A DNA stretch of 64,000 bases from Dreissena polymorpha (taxonomy: Eukaryota > Mollusca > Bivalvia > Myida > Dreissenidae). The notes beneath the pieces were generated by a model. The model was not told the DNA's origin. It saw nothing but the letters and a program-made list of their open reading frames with translations, and made no database searches. The stretch spans positions 1 through 64,000 of the forward strand of contig NW_026273346.1 of the NCBI RefSeq assembly GCF_020536995.1, given 5' to 3'. Position numbers and translations under genes: made by a program. This document shows positions 13,498-26,800 of this stretch, piece after piece. Every line of letters begins with the position of its first letter. Position 1 is the stretch's first letter.

Positions 13498-16400
13498 ATA
13501 AAGGAACAGCTGTCTAATGGTACATGGGATATGTTATGTTCTTGTTTGACACTTACTAGCACTAGCCTGTACTTGGCATCATGGGCAGTAAACAACAAGA
13601 GGATAACATCACAACAGAAATAGGAAAATTGTCTATTGGTACTGGGTACAAGTTATGTGCTTGTTTGACACTTAACTAGCACTAGCCTGTGCTTGGCATC
13701 ATAGGCAGTTAACAACAAGAGGATAACATCATAACAGATAGAGGAACAGCTGTCTTTGGTACTTGGTACATCTTATGTGCTTGTTTGACACTTAACTAGC
13801 ACTAACCTGTGCTTGGCACTATGGACAATAAACCAGAAGAGGATAACATCATAACAGAAAGAGGAAAATCTGTCTATTGGTACTGGGTACAAGTTATGTG
13901 CTTGTTTGACATTTAACTAGCACTAGCTGTGCTTGGCATTAAGCCAGTAAACAACAAGAGGATAACATCATAACAGAAAGAGGAACAGCTGTCTATTGGT
14001 ACTTGGTACATGTTATGTGCTTGTTTGACACTTAACTAGCACTAGCCTGTAATTAGCACTATGAACAGTAAACAACAAGAAGATAACATCATAACAGAAA
14101 GAGGAAAATCTGTCTATTGGTACTGGGCACAAGTTAGGTGCTTGTTTGACACTTTACTAGCACTAGCCTGTGCTTGGCATCATGGGCAGTTAACAACAAG
14201 AGAATAACATCATAACAGAAAGAGGAACAGCTGTCTATTGGTACTTGGTATATGTTATGTGCTTGTTTGACACTTAACTAGCACTAGCCTGTGCTTGGCA
14301 CTATGGACAGTAAACAACAAGAGGATAACATCATAACAGAAAGAGGAACAGCTGTCTATTGGTACCAAGTAAACGGTATGTGCTTGTTTGACATTAACTA
14401 GCACTAGCCTGTGCTTGGCACTACAGACACTAAACAACAAGAGAATAACATAATAACAGAAAGAGGAAAAGTTGTCTATTAATACTGGGATCAAGTTTGT
14501 GTGTTTGTTTGACACTTAACTAGCACTAGCCTGTGCTTGGCACTACAGACACCAAACAACAAGAGGACAACATCAGAACAGAAAGAGGAACAGCTGTCTA
14601 TTAATAATGGGTACAAGTCATGTGCTTGTTTGACATTTAACTTGCACTAGCCTGTGCTTGGCATTAGAGACAGTAACAACAAGAGGATAACATCATAACA
14701 GAAAGAGGAAAATCTGTCTATTGGTACTGGGTACTTGTTATGTGCTTGTTTGACACTTAACTAGCACTAGCATGTGCTTGGCACTATGGACAGTTAACAA
14801 CAAGAGGAAAACATCATAACAGAAAGAGGAAAATCTGTCTATTGGTACTGGGTACATGTTATGTGCTTGTTTGACACTTAACTAGCACTAGCCTGTGCTT
14901 GGCAATATGGACAGTTAACGACAAGAGGATTACATCATAACAGATAGAGGAAAATCTGTCTATTGGTACTGGGTACATGTTATGTGCTTGTTTGACACTT
15001 TACTAGCACTAGCCTGTGCTTGGCATCATGGGCAGTAAACAACAAGAGGATTACATCATAACAGATAAAGGAACAGCTGTATTGGTACTTGGTACATGTT
15101 ATGTGCTTTTTTGACACTTAACTAGAACTAGCCTGTGCTTGGCACTATGGAGAGTAAACAACAAGAGGATAACATAATAACAGAAAGAGGAACAGCTGTC
15201 TATTGGTACCAGGTAAACGGTATGTGCTTGTTTGACATTTAACTAGCACTAGCCCATGCTTGGCACTACAGACACTAAACAACGAGAGGATAACATCATA
15301 ACAGAAAGAGGAACAGTTGTCTATTAATACTGGGTACAAGTTTTGTGCTTGTTTGACACTTAACTAGCACTAGCCTGTGCTTGGCACTACAGACACAAAA
15401 CAACAAGAGGACAACATCATGACAGAAAGAGGAACAGCTGTCTATTAATACTGGGTACAAGTCATGTGCTTGTTTGACATTTAACTAGCACCAGCCTGTG
15501 CTTGGCTCTATGGAAGTAAACAACAAGAGGATAACATCATAACAGAAAGAGGAACAACTGTCTATTGATACTGGGTACAAGTCATGTGCTTGTTTGACAT
15601 TTAACTAGCACTAGCCTGTGCTTGGCACTACAGACACCAAACAACAAGAGGACAACATCATTACAGAAAGAGGAACAGTGTCTATTAATACTGGGTACAA
15701 GTCATGTGTTTGTTTGACATTTAATTAGCACGAGCCTGTGCTTGGCATTAGAGACAGTAAACAACAAGAGGAAACATCATAACAGAAAAGAGGAAAATCT
15801 GTCTATTGGTACTGGGTACAAGTTATGTGCTTGTTTGACACTTTACTAGCACTTGCCTGTGCTTGGCACTATGGACAATAAACAACAAGAGGATAACATC
15901 ATAACAGATAGAGGAAAAGCTGTCTATGATACTGGGTACAAGTAATGTTCTTGTTTGACACTTTAACTAGCACTAGCCTGTGCTTGGCATCATGGGCAGT
16001 AAACAACAAGAGGATAACATCATAACAGATAGAGGAACAGCTGTCTATTGGTACTTGGTACAGGTTATTGTCCTTGTTTGACATTTAATTAGCACTAGCC
16101 TGTGCTTGGCATCATGGGCAGCAAATACAAGAGGATAACATCATAACAGATAGAGGAACAGCTGTCTATTGGTACTGTGTACAAGGTATGTGCTTGTTTG
16201 ACATTTAACTAGCACTAGCCTGTGCTTGGCACATGGACAGTAAACAACAAGAAGATAACATCATAACAGATAGAGGAACAGCTGTCTATTGGTATGGTTA
16301 CATGTTATGTGCTTGTTTGACATTTAACTAGCACTAGCCTGTGCTTGCACTACAGACACTAAACAACAAGAGGATAACATCATACAGAAAGAGGATCAGC

Positions 16401-17390
16401 TGTCTATTAATACTGGTACATGTTATGTGTTTTGTTTGACACTTTACTAGCACTAGCCTGTGCTTGGCATCATGGACAGTAAAAAAAGAGGATGACATCA
16501 TAACAGAAAGATGAACAGCGTTTCATTAATACTGGGAACAAGGTATGTTCTTGTTTGACATTTAACTAGCACTAGCCTGTGCTTGGCACTACAGACACTA
16601 ACGACAAAAAGATAACATCATAACAGATAGAGGAACAGCTGTCTATTGGTACTGGGTACAGGTCATGTGCTTGTTTGACACTTAACTAGCACTAGCCTGT
16701 GCTTGGCATCATGGACAGCAAACAACAAAAGGATAACATCATAAAAGAAAGAGGAACAGCTGTCTGTTGGAACTGGGTACAAGTCATGTGCTTGTTTGAC
16801 ATTTAACTAGCACTAGCCTGTGCTTGGCATCATGGGAAGTAAACAACAGTAGGATAACATCATAACAGAAGAGGAACAGCTGTCGATTAATACTGGGTAC
16901 AAGTCATGTGCTTGTTTGACATTTAACTAGCACTAGCTTGTGCTTGGCACTACAGACACTAAACAACAAGAGGATAACATCATAACAGAAAGAGGAACAG
17001 CTGTCTTTAGGTACCAAGTAAAAGGTATGTGCTTGTTTGACATTTAACTAGCACTAGCCTGTGCTTGGCACTAAAGACACTAAACAACAAGAGGATAACA
17101 TCATAACAGAAGAGAAACAGCTGTCTAGTTAAACACTGGGTACAAGTCATGTGCTTGATTGAGATTTAACTAGCACTAGCCTGTGCTTGGCACTATGGAC
17201 TGTTACCAACAAAGGTTAAGAGTCCAATACAGATAAAAACAACTGTTTATAAGTAAATGGTGCAAGTGATTTGTTTGTTGACATTTCACTAGTACTAGCC
17301 TATGGTTGGCACTATAGATAGTCACTCATCAAAGGATATAAAAGTGGCATAGAAGGAAGAAATTATCTCTATAAGTACTGGTTATCTGCT

Positions 17391-17816
17391 TTTACACACA
17401 TTCCCACATGTAATTGAAACTGTTATTTCTATATAAAAAATTTGATTCAAAATGTCAATTTTGTAATCAAGTTGTCAATACTTGGTGTTAACTAGTAATA
17501 ATTAAAACGCAACAGTTCTATCATTATTATTGATGTTTTTGCATTCTGGTAACCATGGAATAAGTTATACTATAATTTCATTTCAGTAAAGCATATACAT
17601 GTAATTTAATAACTTATTTTAACAAAAATATCAATTTTTGAAGAATTTGCTGATACTATCTAAACTTGTGCAAATAGGAAAGAATTTTGTATAGCTGGTA
17701 AATAAGTCACTCGCAAAAATTTACTTTTTATAGTTGAAAAAGTTAATTTTCAGCCCCCCGGTTAAATTAATGGATGTTGTCACACTAAATAAAAAAAAAC
17801 AGGCTTTTGCTAAAAC
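17391..17816. other. AT-rich spacer between satellite and WDR45B exon 5
   Basis: I see no exon or recognisable repeat here. If WDR45B continues to the left, this is intron sequence just downstream (minus strand) of exon 5. None of the remaining WDR45B exons is recognisable in it. Confidence 0.5.
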
Positions 17817-20800
17817 CTTTTCTGATGATGTTGCCAGCCTGGTCCCCTGTAGATTAAGGGCCATACAGCTCAGGGTTGCATCATGAGCGTCTATGGTCAA
17901 AGTGGCGGGTTTTTTTTCAGTGTTGGCAAGGTCAACAACTTGCACATGGCCCATTTTTCGCCAGGGAATGTAAAGAAGGGAGTTGTTACCTGTTTCGGAC
18001 ACATCACACAAAGACCTGTGAACATGGAAATTTCTCACTCTTAAGCAATGACTCCGAAGAGGGAACTTTTTTAGTCAATACTGATTTAATGTGATATAGG
18101 CTAGACACAGTAAAACCCATTTTACATATTTATACTTATGATAAATACTTTTTTAAACCCCTATTTCAAAATATAAGAATGTGTGTACAAGTCATTATGA
18201 TCCTAGATGAAGAACAAAAAGTTAACAATGTGCCTTAAACATTATTTTTTACAATATTGTCTTCTTTAACCCTTTACTGTTTGCTGTTCATCAGTATCAA
18301 AGGTGTTGGAAATGAAGCCATAACAAATAGAATCTAGTAAGAAAGGTCTTTAATTAAATTAAAATAAAACTTTCTTATGGACTGCAAATACGTAAAAATA
18401 TTATATATCTAAGTGGTAAAGGGTTAATTGCATATCTAAGTCTTAAAGGGTTTAATACATATCTAAGTGGTAAAGGGTTTAATACATATCTAAGTGGTAA
18501 AGGGTTTAATACATATCTAAGTTGTAAAGGGTTAACAAAATTACTAGGCTCAGTCTTAGTAATTAAAGTTTCTAAAAGTTATGTTTATATTTACTATTAT
18601 AACCGTTATTGTTTACAAACAACTAAACTAAGACAAAGAGAAATCATTGTGGAGGACATTCCAAAAGCATATTGTTTTCCATGTGACCATACCTTTTGTA
18701 TTTGGACAGGTTCAAACACATGAAGCTGTTGTGGATTCTGTGTGAATGTGTAAACTTTGATAATTGATTCCAGCACCACTACAATCCTACAAGGGAGGAA
18801 TACAGAGAATACTTGGTTGTACATTTGCATTGAAATACAGGAGACAGATATATCCCCCGCCTAAATTCTTTGACCTTAAGTGGAGACCCTGGACCCTGCA
18901 GTGTTGATTGACTCATGACTTCTGAACATCTTCTGTCCAGATAGACATTAATTTTTTAATGTGTAAAGAAGATTTTAAAGCAGATACGAAAACATCTATT
19001 GACTTTTAAAGGGACCTTTTCGCAGATTTTGGTATGGCACTGAAGTTGTCATTAAATTCTTTAAGTTGATAAATGCAACATCAGAAGTTGAACTAAATGG
19101 CTCCAGCAGAAAACAGTCAATACAATTTAAAACAAACAAAGAAATCCTAAACCCTTTCCCCAATAGGAAGCAAAGTGAAAATGGCTTTTGAAACCAGCTT
19201 AAAATCAGAACAGCCTGTGAGTTATTCACAGTCTGTTAAGGTTTTATGCTGTTTGCTGCTAATCAGTATCTAAAGGTTGGAAATGAAGCCTTTAAAACTT
19301 TAATCTAGTAAGAAAGGTCTTAAATCAATTTGAACTTTCTAAGGGACTACAAATGCGTTAAAATATGTATCTAAGTCAGTTTTTTTTTCCTTCTTTGCGA
19401 CGCTGCCGAATATCGGCCCTTCCCCTAGATGAAATTTTCCCCAAAACAATAACCTGATCCAGTGAAGAAAATTGAAAATATTGCATAATTAATTATCTGT
19501 TGCCTTGAATTTGTTTTAAGAACAGTAAAATATGTTGAATTCATTATTTATAGACTTTCCTTATTTTTCCCCAAAAATCCAGGTTTTCGCGTGATTTTTT
19601 TTCCCTAAAAAATCCCCCAAAACAAAAAAACAAACTGTAAGTGGTAAAGGGTTAAGTGGGCTGAACCAATGACACTTGCAGTAAAAGACTAGCACATTAA
19701 AGGGGCCTTTTCACAGATTTTGGCATTTTTGTTAACTTATTCATTAAATGCTTTATATTGATAAATGTAAACATTGGATCGTAAAAAATCCAGTAAAAAA
19801 TCAAGAAAAAAATTAAAAAAATTAAAAAAAGGAAAAGAACATTGCCCGGAGCAGTATTCGAACCAGTGACCCCTGGAGTCCTGCAAGAGTCCTGAAGTAA
19901 AAAACGCTTTAGCCTACTGAGCTATTCCGCCGAGTACACATGCTTGACGTATTTTATACCTTATACATGTATAAGCAATCTTCGTAGTTTCACAAAATTT
20001 AACGACAACAACAGAACTCTCCAAATTATTCAATCGTTTCGCGTTGCAACGCTTTATAATTTTTAGGTTTTAAAATCGTCAAAAGATGCATATAATGGCT
20101 ATATTAGAGCATGGTTAATGTTCAGTATTACTGTTTCCTCACAATTATCATAACTAAAACGAAAACTTACGAATCTGAAACAACTTTTTTCAATTTTGTC
20201 AATTTACCAAAGCGTGAAAAGATCCCTTTAACCACTCAGCCATTCGTGCTTCTATGTTGAGTGGTGTATTTAATACTTCATATATGCAATCCTTGTAGTG
20301 TCACAAAATTTAACAATAACAATAGAACTCTCCAGATTATTATAATGTTTAGCGTGTGTAACGTTTTATAATGTTAATGTTTTTAAATCATAAAAAGATG
20401 CATATTATGACTATTTTAGAGCATGGTCAATTTTCACTATTACTGTTTCCTCTCAAATATCATAAATACAACAAAATTTTGCGAATCTGGAACCATTTTT
20501 TCCATTTTTGTCAATTTACCAAAACATGAAAAGGACTCTTTTAGTATGACTTTGACCTTGAGAAAACATCATTGAATAATGTCTCATCGTTTCCATGACC
20601 TTAACCTAGTAACCAAGTTTTGTTCATATCCATCAAAGGGTATAGGAGATATGAAAGGACATGATTGGCTGCTTTCATGCTCTTTCAAGGTCAAGGTCAT
20701 GCTTTTGGGTCAATATTGTTTATATTGAACCCAATGCATGACCTTGGCCTTGAAACAGAATGGCCAACTCATGCCTTCTGAACAGATAAAATAATCTAGA

Positions 20801-23800
20801 CATTGTTTAATGAACTTCTTATAATTGTATCCAAGTGTTCAGAACTTCTTATACGTGTAATTATTGTAGGAGACCTTAAGCCAGCATGACTAACTTATTC
20901 CTTCAGCACAAAGTCTCAATAACCTCAACATTAAACAAGAGCACTGCATAACGGGTGCCAATGCTCGGCTGCGAAAGCTTGTCAGATTTTTTTTTCTTTT
21001 TTTTAGAGGTTACAGTGACCTTGACCTTTGACCTAGTGACCCAAAACTGGGTGTGCCGTGTAGAACTCATCAAGGTGCATCTACATATGAAGTTTCAAAG
21101 TTGTAGGTGGAAGCACTTTGATTTTAGAGCCAATGTTAAGGTTTTAGCACGCCGCCTACGGCGGACGGCGGACGACAAGCTGGCTATGACACTACCTCGA
21201 GTTTTTCTCCGAAAACAGCCGAGCTAAAAATCTATAAAAGTAATACGATATATTCAGCAAACATGATATGCAAGCTGAAATCTTTTACCATGTATTGCAA
21301 ACTTCAGCTTGAGCTTGCACTTGTGACTCAAGCCTTCTGCTCATTGTCTCAATGACCTTAACATTGTAACATTGAAGCCAAGTGTCACAAGAATCCTTAC
21401 AACCAATACAATTATATGGATAATAACAAATGTTAATCATCTAGATTGCAAGTCCTGACACATAAAACACTTGAAAAAAAACTTTTTAATGGAAAATAGC
21501 AAATCAAAATATTCAACACAATGATATGTTGAGGTGAATCGAGTCATGACTACATGATGTCAGCCCTGCTCATTCATTACCTGTCTCGCCTCAGTCTTAC
21601 GCTCCTGACCTCACTAGAAAACTCCAGCTCTATCACGTGCTTCTTCTTCAAGTCATCCCACACCATTACTGAAACACAGAACCAACATTTATGTAATTTA
21701 GTCTCGTCCTGGTCAAAACTTGGTCTAAGGTATGTGCGTAAAGTGTTGTCTTAGATTAGACTGAGCAAATGGCAAAGGCTAACCAGCAACAAAACTTATT
21801 GTTAAACTGGATTTTGCTAAGAACTGACTTCTTCTCAACAAAAAATACCTTAAAGCAGATAGTGTCGTAGCTGATGAGCCTGTGAGGACGGCACAGGCTA
21901 ATCTAGGATGACACTTTACAAACATGCATTTAGCCCAGTTTTCCCAAAACAAAGATTAGATAACTAAGTTACTGAATTGCTAGTTTGCTTAAAAATTCCA
22001 GCAGCATACATGCTTGTAAAGCTGTTAATATTTTTTAACTATCACATGACATTAAAACAAAACAAACAAGAGCACCGCCTTGCGGGTGCAGACCGCTCAT
22101 CTATTTTCTTTTAAAGGTGAAGGGACTCTCAATTTAAATCACAAAGGAGAGAGAGGTGGAGTGAAGAGGGGTGTATAGTGTAGGGGTGTGGACATTTATT
22201 ACATTATCTTCCAAAAATGCAGAAAAAAAAATGCGAAAAAAATGCACACAAAAAAATTCGGGGGGGGGGGGGGGGGGATTCTTGGGTGCGAAGGTTGGGC
22301 AGTATTTAAAAAATAAAATAATAAAAAAAATATTTGTGTTTTTTAACCGTTTCAAAAAAAAAAAAAGTAGGGGGGGGGGTGGGGGGGGTATAATGTGAGG
22401 TTTGTGGTGGTCATTTGTGAGGTAATCTTAAAAAAAAAAATAGGGGGGGATTCGGGGGGTGGGGGATTCGGGAGGGGGGGGGGAGGACACGGGGGATGGT
22501 TTGGGTGGAGTCTATTGTGGTATGTCAGGTAAGAGTAGTTTTGTCAAAGTATCACTCAAATCTAATCATAAATAAAGAAGTTATGGCAATTTTAGCAAAA
22601 TTTAATAATTTTACCTTGAGAGTCAAGGTCATTCAAAGGTCAAGATAAAATTCAACTTGCCAGGTACAATAACTTCATGATAGCATGAAAGTATTTGAAG
22701 TTTGAAAGCAATAGCCTTGATACTTTAGAAGTAAAAAGGATCGAAACATAAAATTTAACGATACATGTATATTCAAAGTTACTAAGTCAAAAAAGGGCCA
22801 TAATTCCGTAAAAATGACAACATAAGTTATGCAACTTGTCCTTTTACTGTCCCCTTATGATAGTTTGCGAGTGTTCCAAGTATGAAAGCAATATCTATGA
22901 TACTTTAGGGGTAAAGTGGACCAAAACACAAAACTTAACCAAATTTTCAATTTTCTAAGTATAAAGGGCCCATAATTCCGTCCAAATGCCAGTCAGAGTT
23001 ACATAACTTTGCCTGCACAGTCCCCTTATGATGGTTAGTAAGTGTTGCAAGTATGAAAGCAATAGCTTTGATACTGTAGGAATAAAATGGACCTAAACAC
23101 AAAACTTAACCAAAATTTTCAATTTACTAAGTATAAAAAGGGCACATAATTCTGTCAAAATGCACGCCAGAGTTATCTAACTTTGCCTGCCCAGTCCCCT
23201 CATGATAGTAAGTAAGTGAACCAAGTTTGAATGCAATAGCATTGATACTTTCTGAGAAAAGTGGACCTAAATGCAAAACTTAACCGGACGCCGACGCCGA
23301 TGCCAAGGTGATGACAATAGCTCATAATTTTTTTTCAAAAAATAGATGAGCTAAAAAAAGAAACATTCCAGCTAAATGCATATCAGTATGCATGATTCCG
23401 AGTGCAGAACTTACATAGTTGTGCTTGTTCAATTATTTTGAAATCTAGATAACTTTTATATTAATTTTTTAGTAATATTCTGGCTTGGAACATATACCAG
23501 GAAGTTTACAAGTTTATATTTCAGTATTCTCATTATGGGCTTTCGCAATTATATGTGTCTTGTTCTGACAAAACTGGACATAATGCATGTGCGTAAAGTG
23601 CCGTCCCAGATTAGCCTGTGCAGTCAGCACAGGCTAATCAGGGACGACACTTTCCGCTTAAACTTGATTTTCGGTAAGAAGGGACTTCCTTCGAACTAAA
23701 ATACCATAAAAGCCGAAAGTGTCGTCCCTGATTAGCCTGTGCGGATTGCACAGGATAATCTGGGACGACACTTTACGCACAAGCATTAAACCCAGTTTTC

Positions 23801-26800
23801 TCAGAACAAGATACATATTTCAGTGTTAAAGCCACACACCTTGAAATGAAATACATGTTAATCAATACATAAAATGCAATTGGAAAGTGTTCAAAAGTGT
23901 AATTAAATCTATAGCCAAGTTAACAAGTAATTTTTATTTCTAAATTTAAAAACCGAAAGTAGGATTTCTATATGGTACTTATACATCCATTTCGACAAAC
24001 GCGATTATTTTTAAGTTTTGAAGCGCAAAAAGACGGATTTCTACCTTGTAACCACCAGATATATTCTAATTGGCATAGATGAAATTAAATCTAAAGCCTA
24101 GTTAGCAAGTCATTCATTATTTTTCAAAAGGTACCACTTTTAAAACTGAAAGTAGGGTTTCTATATGGTACGTATACGTCCATTTCAACAAACGCGATTA
24201 TTTTTAAGTTTTTTAAGCGCAAAAGAGACGGATATCTACCTTGTAACCACCAGATATATTCTTATTGGCATAGATAAAATATGTTTCTTATTTATACTTA
24301 AATTTACTTTCATTTCAAGGTGTGTGGCTTTAAAGATCAGCGCATGGTTGCATAATCAAAATGATTTATTTCAAATCCTTGCACATATTCTAGAATCTAG
24401 CTTTTTGGTAAGAATACTGATGAAATACCTTTATTTGGTGGGTATCTTGGGTTCTTTCCACCGCCTACTAATGCCAGGTAGTTACATCTGAACAACATCT
24501 CAATATGTCCAATGCCTCCATCAGTGAAGTCTTGTCGTTCCTTTTCTTTCAATGGGTCTGAATTGTAGACTCTGAACCCATTTTCCATTCCACATGCAAA
24601 GCAGCCTAAAACAGATGTTTAAATACATATGTATGCTGTATAACAACACATCATAATAACTGTTATTATATTGCGTGTACTTCCAAATAAGCACATGAGT
24701 AAATGTCGGTGTTTTTTCTGCATACATTCTGTGTTTTTTTAGGATTGTCCCAGCACCAGCATCTCAATAAGATGCGTCTCTGTTTATAGTTAGCAATAAA
24801 ATACATGTAAGTTTATAGTTAGCAATAAAATAAACGCTCACCAAGCAATTCACTTCACAGAATTCTTACCTTGATTTATCTATTTGACAAAGAAACCTTC
24901 TAGCATCCCATAAAAGAAGAGCAGAAAGGATACATCCGGTTTTAAACAGATTTATAATGTTGCAAGATGCTGCAGACAAGTGCCAACTAAGATAATTGCT
25001 TTTAGTAATCTACTTAAATCTTGTGAATAACATGTGCCATCATTCTTTTTTGGCACAAACAGCTGAAATAAATTTTTCATGTGAAAGATGCATGCAAAAT
25101 TCAATACTGTGTGTGAAACCTATAAGGTAAGGTAAAGAGCACGACCAAAACCAGTGCAGACATCACCATGAACAGCAAGAAGCTAGAAGAGACCAGCTCC
25201 AAGAACTCGGTCCCAACCTTGTCCAACTCCAAGGATGGTGCCAGTAGGGCTGAGGACCGATAAGGACTTGCTATTGCAACTGCATCTATGGCCAGAATGA
25301 GCAGGTTGTGGACAAGCAGTTACATCTAAGGGTATCACATGTAAATGTTTAAACGGTCGAGTTTAGTGTTTTGCTCAAAAACGTTTACAAAAGCAGTCAA
25401 CGTTAAAGCTACAGTCAATGTCCATTTTAGTTCATTACATTACGACCTTGCAATGCTTATTAACAACTGCTAAAAAAAACGCGTATTTGTATCACGTGCA
25501 CCAGATGGCCCTTATTCACAATACCGTAAACATAACAATACACCATGTACAGACAAAACGTCTTGAATATTAAATGCGCGTCTGCATGAAGTGCTCAAGA
25601 AAATTTTCCCGCCATTTGTTGCATGAACATGCCCCGAATCGTCTCTAACATTTGACGTGTGTTGGAACGAAGTGCACGAGGCAAACTTCCCGCTGTTTCT
25701 TCATCAGCATTCATTTTTAGAGATAGGTCGCAGAAAAAATCTCCTAAAATTGAAGTATGCGGAAAAGAAAAGGTTAAATATAACTTGTGTGTAACCGAGT
25801 TGTCGTACAAAGGTGAAAGAGGACCATGGCGAACCGCATAAAAATGGTTCACAAGTTTGTGTGACTGGATGCATTTAACGTCCGCAGTCGATAGTGAGAA
25901 ACGGCAGCGGAAGCTGACTGATTTTGCCAAACCCATGATGAAATATGGAAAGTTTGCACAGAGAAATTAGCCCTCATGTGTGCGCCAGATTTCTGACCTA
26001 TTTCCATCGTAAATGGGGAATGTTTCATTGACTTTTGTCGAGAGCTTAATGCGTCTTATGACTTGCCTGGCCCTAGCACATTGTCAACTTACGTTACAAA
26101 AATTTATGAGTCAGAAAAAAGCAAACTGCTTAATGTATTAGCCATGCAGACTGGCGTGGCACTGACGTCAGACCATTGGACTAGCCTTGCAATAGAGGGC
26201 TATACTATTTTTACCTAAGTGATTACAAGCTGAAAATAATATAGGGTCTAGTCCTGGTTTAAAAACCGCTATATTTTGCAATGAGAACAATGTGTTCAGA
26301 GCTGTCTGTGGTATTTGCCTGATACTTTTCAGTATAATAAACCACTACCTCGCTGAGAATGACCAAGACACTCCAGCTATTGCAAAATTCAAGAAAGATG
26401 TGCATTCTTATTTGGTGAAAAGCCTGCTATTGCAAAATTCAAGAAAGATGTGCATTCTTATCTGATGAAAAGGTATCACATTGACAGTGACGAAATCACA
26501 TCAAGCTTGCTGGTCATATGCACTTTTCTTGACCCCAGGTACAGATCGTTTCTGACAGAGCCCCAGCGTAACTGGTTCATTAGAGCGTGCTTGAGCGTGT
26601 GGACACTTTACAGTTACCGATGTCTCAACCAACTGCCGATAGCCCAACTATAATCTTTCAACCAGGGCCATTTTTGTTAGGTGGATATTTGCAGGCAACA
26701 ACCAGTGCTACAATGTCAAATTGTGCCAAAGAACTTGAGCGTCATCTGTGTGATAAAGCTGTCCCATTAAGCCAAAGTCCATTTCTGTGGTGGAAATTGA

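Larger units (their letters stand above)
1..17390. repeat. 119-120-bp satellite array (about 135 units)
   Basis: A head-to-tail tandem repeat fills the left end. Each unit carries the conserved blocks AACTAGCACTAGCCTGTGCT, AACAAGAGGATAACATCATA, GAGGAACAGCTGTCTATTGG and TATGTGCTTGTTTGACA, and matching blocks recur every 119-120 bases (for example 9,601, 9,721, 9,841 and 9,961). Units fall into recognisable variants, such as GGTACCAAGTA in place of GGTACTTGGTA, which makes higher-order structure visible. The array begins before the window. At its right edge (17,200-17,390) the units decay into diverged copies, as is usual at satellite borders. It is interrupted once, at 12,321-13,497, by a mobile element. 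The period is a multiple of three, so short antisense reading frames run through several units; I regard these as by-products. The unit holds a short dyad, GCAC-6-GTGC. Confidence 0.97.

Noticed and set aside
1766-16084. Many 60-119-codon minus-strand frames across the satellite
   Set aside because: They are the same 40-codon repeat read through tandem units; frequent one-base indels end them and no splice or start pattern supports a gene.
25595-25936. 113-codon minus-strand frame
   Set aside because: It is the opposite strand of the decayed hAT BED-finger region.
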